Assembly (NCBI GenBank): GCA_977006965.1 | Contig: OZ345381.1 | Coordinates: 1,488,001 to 1,552,000 of the forward strand | From: Phymatolithon calcareum | Taxonomy: Eukaryota; Rhodophyta; Florideophyceae; Hapalidiales | Length of the DNA: 64,000 bases | Direction: 5' to 3' | Part shown: in pieces, positions 44,656-55,322 of the stretch | How the letters are laid out: every line of letters begins with the position of its first letter | Position numbering within the stretch: position 1 is the stretch's first letter | The notes under the pieces: model-generated | Told to the model about the DNA's origin: nothing | Database searches by the model: none | Seen by the model: the letters and a program-made list of their open reading frames with translations, nothing else | Translations under genes and position numbers: made by a program

Positions 44656-45968
44656 GCAACTCAATAAGACACACTTATGCTCTTCGGGAAACGCTTCGCA
44701 AAACTTTTCGAAATATCAATGCCGATCATGTGAATAGATTTTCGTTACACTACACATATAGAACAGTGAAAATGTATGCAACTCTGAATGCAGTCATGAT
44801 TACGGCCGCGGGAGCCAGCTGTTGGTGCAGCTACAGTACATGCTTCGGCACTTTCAGAAAGCACTCCTCGGTCCAATACATAAGTATGGGACACCCGAGA
44901 AACGGGGAAATTATCGCCAAGAAAGGAAATTCTCGCGACTGCTATCGATATGAATTTGGTCGAGGTGTACGTTTTCCACTTGCACTGTTTGGCATCTTAT
45001 AGTACCTTAATTTAGCTGGAGCTTAAGATTTCATCAGGAATATTCTGCTCCACGAAACTGCAGGCCTTCAGTTTTATGGAGCCGATCATTCCTGAGGAAA
45101 ACTTGAGCTTATTGCATTAAGTTGACCGTTCAGAGACATTAATTATGCCTTCGGTTTTGCGAGAGCTTTGCCATTGACCACAGAACACTATTGCAAAAGT
45201 TTCTCTTTGGCCCGATTTATCCACGTTATGGGCCACTTCGACCCTGTCGTGATTAGACCGTTACTGTCGTGAGTGTCCAGGAAACGAACGACTTGTCCAG
45301 CTCCCTAATGAGACGACAGCAGATGCCGGACGTCCATACAACTTGTCTAGGCAGAAACTCCAGGAGGGATGTAGTGCTTTCGGCAAGATATCTTACAGCT
45401 CGCTGAATCAGAAACTTCGATGGGATGTAGTGACTTCGGCAAGGTGCGCCAACTCTGCTGGGTCAGAAACTCCGTAAGGATGTAGTGACTTCGGCAAGAG
45501 TGGTCCAGTCCAATGGTGCGCAATGGACGGTTGCTCGGCAGTGTGAATGCGTTGCTGACTTTCGTCGGATGAGTAAGTTTATCTTTCGATATCCTTGGGG
45601 GTTAGGTCGTGGTTGGTAAAGTTGATGGTGCTGATTTCCTGGAGAAAGACTTTGATCATCGCTTAAGTATTCTCTACATCACTCCTTCTTCGTCTTCTTT
45701 AATGTAGGTTTCGGAGTTGTCGAACAACTCCCCATCCTTACGGCTACAGTAGACTTTAACAGATGCGAGTGGTATTTGACGTCACAACAGCTCTAAGCCG
45801 CACATAGTACAGAGCTTCGAGGAGCTTAACATCTAAATCTCTACGCAGCCAATCTTCAACCGCCGCCCTTCAAAGTGATGACCCGAGTTGGAAAATATTT
45901 AGGATACTCACGGTTACCTTCTTTCAACTACTTCTGTCCTCTCTCCCAGCTTCCTTGAGCATTGCGGC

Positions 45969-47124
45969 CAGGGCTGCTCTGAATTGAATTGCAATTCAAC
46001 TCAAGCTTTCACCCAATTCCAATTCGTCAACTCAGGCTTTCACCCAATTCCAATTCGTCTCCGCCAGCTCAAACACAAAACAATTCCAATTGCAATTTTC
46101 TACTGTGAGCCAATACCAATTCAATACCAATCCAATACAACTACTCATCGTCGGCCGCAGTACCATCCGCTTTCGTAGCGTTGCGAACCTTCTCACTTCG
46201 CGATTCTTTCATCGCTTCCGAAACGACGTCGCCTTCCCAATAGTTTCTATTCACTTTCAGAAAGAGGAAGCTTTCGAATAGGAGCGGAAACATGTTCTTT
46301 CTGTTGTTGGAGAGAATATTCCCAGCTATCGACCACAGCCGTTCCACTTCGGCAGCAGAGCCCAGTATAAATCCACAGTTCATGTACTTCCCGGAATTGT
46401 CGAGGCAGCTTCGTTTCTTTTCTTCCAGCTTCTCGGCAAGAGAACGCTTCGGATAACTTGTTTCCTTTTCGGTACTTTCCGCATCCAACTTCAATTGCTT
46501 GCAGGCATTCTTTTCCGTAACCGTCAGAGAAGAAGTCTAATTTCGCTGTATCTTCACAACTGCCGACTCGAATGCGACGTCAGTCGAAATATTAGAGTTC
46601 GTGGCAATATAAGTGGTAACAAGTTTGCACCCGTAAAATGATGATTCGACGTCACTTCGGCTCGTTCGCACAACTTCCATCAACGTATCGACTGCAAATC
46701 GACAGTCAGATAGTGTTGCTCCCCTTTTTTGCAGTTCCACTGTCACCACGTTAACTTCAGCAAGCATTTCTGCAAATTTCGTGACCTGAAGCAAAAAACC
46801 TTCACTTGTATCCATCTTTATCGTCGATCCTTCAGTTTCGACAACTTCAACCAGCATTTCGTAGAGTTGGACAAATCGACGCAGCATCTTGTATTTTCCA
46901 GACCAGCGTGGACAGGACAGTACGTAGTAGCAGTGGCATACGCCGATCTTCCATAGACAGGACAGTACGTATCTTAATTCCGAATTGCAGCACGCATCCC
47001 AATTCGGAATTGCAGTTCAGTTTCGCTCTCAATACGAGTTGCAGTTCCTTGATGCTTCCCAATCAAGTACGTATTGCTTGAATTGCAATCAATTCGAGTT
47101 GCAACTCAATTCAGAGCAGGCCTG
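45969..47124 (-). mobile_element. Second hAT family, internally deleted
   Basis: 1,156 bp with TIRs CAGGGCTGCTCTGAATTG and (inverted) CAGGCCTGCTCTGAATTG, flanked by ATTGCGGC (45961-45968) and ATTGCGGG (47125-47132), an 8-bp TSD with one change. Subterminal regions are full of CAATTCCAATT-type motifs. The N-terminal two thirds of the transposase gene is gone. A direct repeat GACAGGACAGTACGTA (46911-46926, 46956-46971) lies at the deletion edge. Confidence 0.9.
46141..46905 (-). pseudogene. hAT transposase C-terminal remnant
   Basis: Starts at RWSGKYKMLRRFVQ, continues VTVELQKRGATLSDCRFAVD, AFESAVVKIQRN, a TAG stop at 46537-46539 in the same frame, then ACKQLKLDAEST and the dimerisation block GSAAEVERLWSIAGN..LLFESFLFLKVNRNYW. 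Clearly homologous to, but distinct from, the 39807 transposase (for example SDCRFAVD versus SDCRLALD). Confidence 0.88.
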
Positions 47125-47768
47125 ATTGCGGGACACGACTCAGGGCGGAGTCCGTGTACTACCAAACTACCAGAAGGTGATAGCCTCCTCCCATGGGGAG
47201 GCCGGAGCACAGCTCTTGCCATTTCAAAAAAAACCTGCCTTGGAGAGGGGAAGAATTCCCGGCTCTGCTCTTGTCTCCTTCCTGTGACGCACAGGTGCAC
47301 GCGTGGCCGGACCGGTTATGATAGCCGGCCTGTATCAAATCCCCTTAAATTCGAAAGATTTCTTCGAAATCCGACGACGGCGGGGTTGAGTCTGGCATTT
47401 CCAGCGTGGCGAGTTCTCGATTGGCCGAGTCCCAGGCGAGCGCTTTCGCGATCGCGCCAGCCAACTCCATCTACCTCTGACTGTCTAACTACATTCTCGC
47501 AAGGTATCCGAAGTGTCAGCGCGCAACACAATGCGTTTCACACCGTTCGTAATCTGCGCCAGTAGATTTTCTTGGCTCTCAGTCGGTCGACATTGCTAGC
47601 AGGCAGCTGTACTTCCATTCGACTGTCGGTCCCCAACGGATTGATAAACTCGCTGCCGGTCGTTAGCGAGACAGTTACAAAGGAAAACTTTACCACCCGA
47701 TCATATCACATAGATTCAGAAAACCTTGTGTACAACACCTGGAGCTTTTGAAGCGTGGACTCGGCAAA

Positions 47769-47807
47769 GGGAGAGTGTTCAGAACTAGATGTGGTTATGT
47801 CATTTTT
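47769..47807 (+). repeat. Inner 39-bp inverted repeat, left arm
   Basis: GGGAGAGTGTTCAGAACTAG.. is perfectly matched over 39 bases by the inverted arm at 50703-50741. The two arms bracket the transposase gene. No TSD abuts them, so they may be internal inverted repeats of the larger element, or TIRs of a nested element. Confidence 0.85.
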
Positions 47808-48309
47808 TGACTTTTCGATATTTTTACATCTCTAGAATCTCCATTAGCTGCTCTTTACGTACGGCTGCTTATTGGTTAAAATGTCTCATAGTAAGCTATT
47901 TTAATTTTATTTTGAACGCATCTAGGGTTTTGATCGTTCAATTCTGAACCTGCTTCTAGCGGCGGGAAAAATGAAAAATACAAATTGCTTACATTTCTGT
48001 TATCATACGTTTTTTGGCCATCAATTTTTTCCTCGTACGAAGGCATCCAGTGCAAATAGTGCACATCCCGTTACGCACATAACACCATGATGAATGACTA
48101 TAGTAAGATTTTCTTTACAACAACCGAGCTCTAGTGATTACATTAAATGTAATCACTAAAGCTTGGGTGTGATCTCTTAATGCCACGCAGCTGCTATTGA
48201 AGAACTGTGCTGTAGACTTTGGCTACGTATTTATCCAATACTTAAAGACCACCGGTAGGGACAGTAGAGGCTTTTCGCAGAGAGCTATTTTGTTGAACGA
48301 TGTTTTTAA

Positions 48310-50332
48310 GGAAGAAGCCTATACGCTACGGACATCATTGACCCTGTGCTTGACCCAGAGAATACAATTTTGAGCGATTTTGCTCAAGATATTCACCACT
48401 GTGCCCCTCAAAACGATGACACTGCATATGAGGATGAGCCTCCTGATCCTATCGAAGAAGCTTCGGAAGATCATGATATTTTGATGGATTTGGATGAAAT
48501 TCTACACGTAGGGGAAGATTGGAACGCTGTGGACGAGGGTCCCGTACTGCCCCAGAATGTAGAGGAGTCCCTACAAAATAACTGCTTGTTGCACTACACC
48601 GGGGGGGAAATTGTATGTTTTTATTTTACAAGCCCTCAACGCCGGTATTCACCAACAACAGAGCAGCTTGGGTCTCAGTAACTACCCTGTGTACCAGTTG
48701 CACTACACCAAATACATGACGCAGTGCGGTCATGACCAGTGCAACCTTGAAGGCTCAAAAGACATGGCGTTGGGATTTGCACTGCTCAATGAGGTAGAGC
48801 GCGTGAGTTTTGTGCGATCGATGATATTTGCCTGTGCGGCTCCCCCAGGAAAAGCAAATACAATTTTTAATGAATCTCAAGATGCCAAGAAATATAAACG
48901 CAGGCTTAACGAGGATGATCCGATGGCACGTGCTTCCATAGCATACTGTTTAAAAGGCCGTCAAATGTGCCTCCCGGCCTTTGCTGCAATAACACAGCTC
49001 TCAATCAGAACAATACAGAGCCACAGTGTTCATGTAAGCAGAACTATGCGTCCAACTGTGTACAAAACTATGCACTCGAAAGCGAGAAAGGGGAAAATGG
49101 GAGCACAAAAAATCTTGGCTCTGACTTTTTTAAGAAATTATGCTGCAGATTGTGCACTGGAGTGCCCAAGAGGGCGTGGATCCAAAGATGAATCTCCTTT
49201 AAGAATGCTACCCAGTCATACAACCAAAAAACTTGTATATGAAGCATACAAAGAGTCTTTTAATAACTTGGTATCTGGGCTTCTTGAGATTCAACCGGGT
49301 TTAAAACGTCCAAGTTCTCCTCTGAACTATACTTCTTTCGTACGATATTGGAGTGATCGTATGCCCACACTAAAGATATTCTCGAAAGGTAGCGACTTTT
49401 GCGACACTTGCACAACTTTAAAAAACGAAATCGCATCTCTTGATGATGATTTGCAGTGTGCAAGTAAAAAAGAGATACTCATAAGCCATCGCCTGGAGGC
49501 AGACACAGAGTTCAGATTCTACAGGTCATGTCAGCTGTTGGCTCACGAGAGCCCAAACTTGAGTCCATTGCGCTTGGTTTTCGATTTTTCCGAAAAAGTG
49601 TTACTACCAAAGCTACAAAAGCAGCCAGGGCAGCTACACTTTATAACAGGTCTCAAGGTCGATATTTTTGGAGTTTCGGTGAGTAACTTGAAACGCCAGT
49701 TCATATTTGGCTTGCCCGAAGGGCACTGGCCGAATGAAAAAACTGCAAATGTAGTTATTTCAATGCTTCATTATTCCATTGAGCGGGCGAGGCAGTCGAT
49801 TTCCTCTAGTCCACTCCATTTAAGGCTCCATGCTGACAACTGTGCTGGCCAAAATAAGAATCGATACCTGATTTGGTACTTGACTTGGCGTGTGATATGT
49901 GGTTTTGATGAAAGTATCAGTCTATACTTCTTGGTCGCTGGGCATACAAAAAATGTATGTGATGGTTCCTTTGGGCATGTTAAGAGAGAACTATCGAAAA
50001 GCAATGTAAATGTCCCGGAAGAGATGCTTGATTTAATTGAAAGCAGTTCAAGAAATTCAACTTGCGTCTCTTCAACGCAAGTGAGCTGGAGAAACTGGAA
50101 AGTCCTCTTACATCAGTACTTTAAAATTTCCGCAGCTCTCAAATATCCACTCGGCATGTGTTTATATTTGAGAAGAACAATCTTGCACAAGTAACAGTCA
50201 AGAATTTCACAAATTCTTTGGAGAAAAAGTCCTTATGTTTACTGCAAAAAAAACATATCTACGAACACCATCGAGAATATGCAGCACATCGATTTGAAAA
50301 GTTCTGATTTTCTGTTGCCTATTGTCCCGCTT
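48310..50332 (+). pseudogene. DUF7869-like transposase, two frameshifts
   Basis: Segment 1 (48310-48610) is acidic (NDDTAYEDEPPDPIEEASED). Segment 2 (48611-50194, 527 codons) has CLKGRQMCLPAFAAITQLS, a CDTCTTLKNEIASL pair, then LRLVFDFSEKVLLPKL, LHADNCAGQNKNRYLIW and FLVAGHTKNVCDGSFGHVKR. This spaced Asp-rich core is what I know from DUF7869-type proteins, thought to be DDE-like transposases. Segment 3 continues in another frame from about 50140 (RHVFIFEKNNLAQVTV) to 50332. The 1-to-2 shift sits at a G7 run (48601-48607); one G fewer would join the frames. A near-perfect palindrome (48132-48158) lies upstream. Confidence 0.7.
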
Positions 50333-50702
50333 GAGAACGTCGCCTCAAAAATGGAAGGAAATCGAAAAAACTACTTAACGGTGAACGTTCTTGATCGGTA
50401 TTACTCTTCAGATGCAAGAGTACGAGACGGGTACTTTTCTAGTGGCACTAAGAGTGCTGTGCCGCAAGATGCACAATAGCGTGCCAAGAAATTAGATGAT
50501 ATGATAGATTTCTGGAAGCAGTATGATACAAAACATGAGTAAGGAATCCAAAATTTAAATTTATTTTCTAAAATAACTTCTACACAGTTGAGAAAAATTA
50601 AAAACAAATCTTCCCAGTGCTTCCACGTGACGATTTTGTATAAGTGTAGTTTATGCTAATTTTTTAAATGTTTTTGAAAATGTGCCCTAACTTTCATTTC
50701 TG

Positions 50703-50741
50703 AAAAATGACATAACCACATCTAGTTCTGAACACTCTCCC
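50703..50741 (-). repeat. Inner 39-bp inverted repeat, right arm
   Basis: Perfect inverted partner of 47769-47807, about 370 bases past the end of the transposase coding region and 96 bases before the right GTGTCACTA array. Confidence 0.85.
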
Positions 50742-50837
50742 GTATTACTCCTTGCCAAATTTTTACCAGATGAATAGACTTTACAAAAATTATTTCCAGA
50801 AAATTGTACATTTCTAACTTCTTCTGTAATTTTTAGT

Positions 50838-51048
50838 GACATAGTTGATCCGCTTGGAAGATTAGTGACACTGAGATGCCATTTTTGGAAAATAGTGACA
50901 CCAAGACACTGTTTCACAGATTAGTGACACTGACGTGTCATTTTGCAATATAGTGACACTGAAATTTCTTTTTCGCGATTAGTAACACCAGGGGATAGTT
51001 ATTACTATCCCCTGGTGATACAGACGCGAGAATTAGTGACACTGAAAA
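50838..51048 (-). repeat. Right terminal array, inverted, with palindrome
   Basis: Six copies of TAGTGACAC/TAGTGACAT about 29 bp apart, the reverse complement of the left array. Between the last two lies a perfect palindrome, arms CACCAGGGGATAG (50986-50998) and CTATCCCCTGGTG (51005-51017). Confidence 0.85.
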
Positions 51049-51104
51049 TATGCGTCCCCAGTTAATCATATTGAGGTTTTGGGAGCTTTTAAAATAAATC
51101 AACA

Positions 51105-51625
51105 TATGGCCCCCCCTCCCCGCTGCCACCACCGCCGCCATCGGAAGGTCCGGTGGACTTTCCACAGCCGCTTCCCGGCCCGGAGCCGCCGCCTTGCCCG
51201 GAACTACCGGCATTTGACGTTCCTCCACCACCACCGCCACTGCCACCGAATTTACTTCGGCCACCGCTTCCTGGGTCACTACTAGAGCATGTGCTTTCCC
51301 TCCTTCCGTTTCCTCTACCGGCGCCTGGGGCACCCTGGTCACCGCCCCACCACGGCCACCAGCACCATTTCCGAAGCCCGCACCGCCTCCACCTGTCGGG
51401 CCACCGCTTCCGCTATCGGGTCCAGAGCTTATTCTGCTATCGCTGTCGCCGCCTCAGCCGGGACATAGGCACAGTTCACGAGCCTTCAGCCGTGGGAAAA
51501 CCAGTAGTTTGTGCAGACTTGACGTTTGGAGACCGTGACTGATTCAGATGGACGTTTGATAAGTGCGGCAAGCGCAAACTAAACGAGGGTGCAGACAAGT
51601 ACCGCCCGCAGAGGGAAAGTGTCAT
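51105..51625 (-). pseudogene. Decayed third member of the glycine-rich Cys-module family
   Basis: In the minus sense: ATG at 51625-51623, a frameshift, a signal-peptide-like AVLVCTLV, stop, FALAALIKRPSESV, then VSKRQVCTNYWFSHG, stop, RLVNCAY. This aligns with RPSEEQHVVNRRFCTIYWCPYGQRLVNCAC of the 59705 gene, with Cys-to-Phe and Cys-to-Tyr changes in the module. Downstream, in another frame, is Gly-rich sequence (SGSGGPTGGGGAGF). It is cut at 51105 by the 3' end of LINE C, so module 2 is missing. Confidence 0.8.
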
Positions 51626-52033
51626 GATTATACGGTCTCTAAGTTTTAGATGGCTTCGAATTCGGGAGCTGAGGAATAACGCTGCTTCTTATAGAGACAT
51701 CTGAGACACAGATAGATACGGCAGGGAGGGGTAGGAGACACAAAGGCGAAGTCTCCAGATCCTGCCTTCGGGAGTGTGCTTGGCAGTGCAGCCAACGCTT
51801 GAAGTGAAAGGAAATTTTAGTACGGATCGAAAGTTCTATGCGATTTATTTGCAAAATGTATCTCTGAGGAGCCTGCTGTAGTGCAGATCTCCACGTACAA
51901 GAAATCGAGGGCTCTTGACTACTGTATTGAAGAAATGGGTCATTCCTATCCACAACTTAAGACTCACATGTAAGTATAAATATCTTATGTAGTACTGGGG
52001 GCGATACCGGGCACAACCGTGCGGCGAGATAAT
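51626..52033. other. No gene recognised
   Basis: Would hold the promoter of the glycine-rich pseudogene; TATAAT-like bases occur near 51630-51640. Otherwise nothing recognised. Confidence 0.35.
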
Positions 52034-52089
52034 AAAAGGGATGGACGTGGTAAAACTGCCTCCGCGCACCTGTGTGAATATCTCGGTAT

Positions 52090-52813
52090 TGGCTCCTCAT
52101 TCGACGTCGAGGCTTTTGCGGCCGTACACCCATTTCAGGCAACATCCAGTCTACCGATATCGCGCGGCAGCACTATCCGATGGTTCACCGACAGCAAGAG
52201 CTGCATAGACGCACTCAACGGCCAGCCGCGGATGTTTGGAGAGATGGTTCGGAAACTATGGAATCTTATGGAACAAATCATGGCACAGGAGATTCACATA
52301 GAAGGCATTTGGATACCGAGTCACTGCGGAGTCCCGAAAAATGAGGCTGCTGATGAGCTCGCGCGCCGGGGAATCTCGGAATCAAGCCTGCTATCACATC
52401 AAGTGGTACCTCTCACCATGGAAGCGGCACGATCCATTATCAAACCGCCTTGTAGAAGCAAACCAGTTACCATCCCGACACTCCCGGAAGACCTACACAT
52501 CTCACATAGACGGGCTGAGGTAATACTCAACCAGCTCATAACTAATTGCTGTCCAATCGTCGCCAGCTTTCACCATGGACACAACGAGAATGAGCCACTT
52601 CCTCACGACCCAATGTGCAAGAAATGCCCGTATGGTGTGAAGGAAACTGTGGAACATATGATCCTACATTGTTCGGGTCGGGCTGTTAGTCGACGGAAAT
52701 TCATCGGCAGAGTTCGGAGCAAAACGGTAGAAGATCTGTGCAGAGAGAAACCCGTAGCGATAATCCAATATTTGAACGAAGAGAACTTGCTCCAGAGCAA
52801 GTTTAGGCGTTAA
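52090..52813 (+). pseudogene. LINE ORF2 C terminus: RNase H and zinc knuckle
   Basis: Open over its length. RNase H: SSFDVEAFAAV (Glu), IRWFTDSKSCIDAL (Asp), IWIPSHCGVPKNEAADELARRG (His/Asp end); the first catalytic Asp was lost with the 5' truncation. Then a linker and a CCHC-type knuckle CKKCPYG..ETVEHMILHCSGR, ending QSKFRR at 52813. RNase H plus a C-terminal knuckle is typical of I/Tad-like LINEs. The frame reads upstream into SINE sequence, which is not part of it. Confidence 0.85.
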
Positions 52814-52853
52814 CTTAAAAATTGACGTCATCTGCAATAAAGAAAGAAAGAAA
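52090..52853 (+). mobile_element. 5'-truncated LINE (RNase H lineage) inside the SINE
   Basis: 764 bp between the 14-bp repeat GAATATCTCGGTAT (52076-52089) and GAATATCTCGATAT (52854-52867, one change). It ends in an (AAAG)n tail, ATAAAGAAAGAAAGAAAG. These are standard marks of target-primed LINE insertion. Confidence 0.92.
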
Positions 52854-52911
52854 GAATATCTCGATATGATGCAGGAAGGAATGTTGAGGTCGCCAGTTCG
52901 AGTCCTGTCAT

Positions 52912-55322
52912 CACGCTTGGTACCAATATTATTTTTATTCTTTTTACTGCAATTTATTGCAATATATTGCAATAAAGTCTTAATTGCCCTGAAAGGTGCT
53001 TATTGCAATAGTTATTGCAAAAAGTAATGACATATGATCGAAAATCAAGGTACACCCTTGCCTCCTCGGCGCTGGCAAGATCGTCGTACCGCGCTGCGGT
53101 ACAGGATCTGTAAGGGAAATTTACGGAAAACGGTTACAGAAGCTCCCCACACAGTTTACGTATTGCCACCCGAATCTGCGGCATCTGATTACTGTCAGGA
53201 ATTCTGCTCTCATAATTACAGACACGTCGACCGGAATTGACTCGGAAATTGCTCTTGAATGCTGTCTTGCTCACGCGATCTCTTGGATTTCACACTCCTG
53301 CGAATTGCTCTTCCGAAACATTACGTCCAGAATGTCAAGCAACGGACCCAAACCAGGCCCAAAAGAAGTTGCTGAGGTGCTAACGCAGAAGCTACGTGAA
53401 GAAGAACGCGATGTGCAGTCTCGTAGAACTGGAATAACACGCTATAAAGTGCCTTTTAACATCCTTCTCTGCCCGAAAGGTGCTGACTGCCGAGATAATG
53501 GTGAAATCGCTTTTGAAAAAGGAAGGGGGTATACTAACCCAAACAGCCACCTGAAGAGTTGCATATCTGGAGGAAGCGAAGATCACCTTTTTCAGGTCTA
53601 CAGAGATGCGCTGGCCAGTCTACGCCGCCGCCAAGCAAGCTCGTTTATCGCCACTCATTCACCAATGACATTTCTCGCAACTGACAAGGAGAAGGCCATG
53701 TACGGGTACATTAGACTTGTGGTCTACATGTCATTGCCGGTTTCACATGTTCAAAGCGAGGAATATCGCAAGTTTTCGTGCTTCCGTGAGAAGTTCTCAA
53801 CTCGGATATTCAAAGAGACACTATTCAAGCTCGTTGAGCTCGTTGAACTGCGAATCAGAGACGATATTGCTCGTACCAAAGCAGCCATTATGCACGATGG
53901 CTGGACCGCCAATGGGACACATTACTTGGGTGTATACGGCTTGTTCATGAGACGTGTGAAGATGCTGGAAAGAGGCACCGCGCGCGAGAATGAAGAGCTC
54001 GCTATTGTGCTTCTGTCTGTGAGTCCTATTGCGAAAGTAGAAGATGATGATGTTCAAAGAGGCATGTTGCATCTTGAAACCACTACATTCAACGCACACG
54101 CTCACGTGCGTCAACTAGAAGACGTGTTCGACTTCTTCGGGGTCAACGTGCATACGTGGGAAGTTTGTCAGGTTGCCGACAACTGCAATGTCAACAAGTC
54201 AATCGCCAGGCTTATGGAAATCACTCATGTTAGCTGTGCTAGTCATAAGCTCAACCTAGAGGTGAACAAGATGGTTTTCAGTGACGATAGACTCCAAGCA
54301 GCGATAGACTCAGTGCTTGCAACGATAAAGGACTGCAAAAAACTGAAGAACCGAGCAATATTACGCAACCTTACTGAATTGGCTCCAGTTATGCATAATG
54401 AGACGCGTTGGTCGGGAAAGTATCATATGCTCAAGCGGTTCAACCGCATACGCGAGCAGTTAATCGACGCGGCAAAGGCGGAAGGAGCAACGATAACTAT
54501 GGACGAGAGCGAGCAGTTCAGCAACAGATCTATGCTGTACGTAAGTCAGTCTAAGCAAATCAACCAGGAAACTCTGGAACTACAGAAGCGCGGTGCTTCG
54601 TTGTCGGACTGTCGCTTAGCTCTTGATGAGTTAATTTCAGCAGTGGAGCAGTGCAAGTACGATTTCAAGTCACCATTATACCGATCTCAGCTTGGAAAAC
54701 ACTACATTGCATCACGTGTATCAATTGTGTGTGACCCAGCATTCGAGTCGGGAGTTGTTAAGATACAGCGGGGTGAGTCCGATACTATGACAAATGAAGA
54801 GAAGGATGCATGCAAGAAGCTCAAACTGGAACACGATGACGGTATAACAAGCTCCATCGGCGGATCGGCTGGAGGCCAGCTGTCGATAGCGGAAAGATTG
54901 CCGTAAAAAAGCGCAAGCGTGCCGAATTCCATCAGACTTATATAAATTGCGACTTTATTCTTGGATCAACTGCCGAGGTAGAGAGGCTTTGGTCGGTGGC
55001 CAAAAATGTTTTGACAGACAATCGCAAGAGGATGACACCGTTATTACTAGAAGCCCTGCTGTTTCTTAAAGAGAACAAAGGTTACTGGGACGAGCAGTCG
55101 GTCTCCGTGGCGATGAACACTGCCCGGAGCGCAAGAGTGATCCAACGCGTGAGTGAAGACATGGCGCAGGAGGACTTGAATTAGATTGCGTTATTGCAAT
55201 TGATACTGGAAGAATGGTCAGATATTGCAATTCCTATTGCCTTCAACCTTGCATTATTGGTATTGCAATTGCTATTGCATCATGTGCCCGAATAAATAAC
55301 AATAATATTGGTACTATCCCTG
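52912..55322 (+). mobile_element. hAT transposon, copy C
   Basis: 2,411 bp between perfect TSDs CCTGTCAT (52904-52911, 55323-55330). Same TIRs as copies A and B; nearly identical to B over long stretches, so B and C are recent relatives. Confidence 0.97.
53332..55184 (+). pseudogene. hAT transposase, one-base deletion (copy C)
   Basis: Follows the copy B protein from MSSNGPKPGPKEVAEVL to AERL at about 54897, where AAAGAATTG of copy B is AAAGATTG: one A lost, frame lost, stop at 54904-54906. The rest, including GSTAEVERLWSV and the normal end EDLN-TAG (55182-55184), continues in the shifted frame. Apart from this single lesion it looks complete; the dimerisation domain would be missing from the product. 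Confidence 0.93.

Larger units (their letters stand above)
45686..47463. mobile_element. Unidentified insertion in the solo LTR, itself hosting a hAT element
   Basis: Copy 1 of the LTR reads CACTCC|ATCTACC without interruption; here the 5 bases ACTCC are duplicated (45681-45685, 47464-47468) around 1,778 bp. Without the hAT element inside, 614 bp remain, starting TTCTTCGTC and ending GCCAGCCA. No coding region or inverted ends are recognised. Confidence 0.7.
45265..47673 (+). repeat. Solo LTR, second LTR family, copy 2, split by an insertion
   Basis: Starts TGTCGTGAGTGTCC, ends TAGCGAGACA, TSD GTTAC on both sides (45260-45264, 47674-47678). LTR sequence is 45265-45685 plus 47469-47673; the rest is a later insertion. 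The same tandem ~56-bp units as copy 1 are present (from about 45352). Confidence 0.9.
44488..51057 (+). mobile_element. DNA transposon with GTGTCACTA terminal arrays and DUF7869-like transposase
   Basis: Occupies a gap in LINE C. Ends are marked by arrays of a ~28-bp unit starting GTGTCACTA, five units at 44525-44655 and about six in inverted orientation at 50838-51048. The transposase lies at 48310-50332. Removing the solo LTR insertion (45265-47678) leaves about 4.2 kb. Exact ends and TSD could not be fixed. The 44656-45259 segment carries an unassigned 119-codon frame (44643-45002). Confidence 0.65.

Noticed and set aside
44525-51048. CACTA (EnSpm) superfamily, because of the repeated TGTCACTA
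   Set aside because: The motif is internal to tandem units and not an exact terminus, no 3-bp TSD was found, and the transposase is not of the CACTA type.
52019-52089. N-terminal part of the 264-codon frame as part of the LINE protein
   Set aside because: This stretch is SINE and flanking sequence; the LINE begins after the TSD at 52090.
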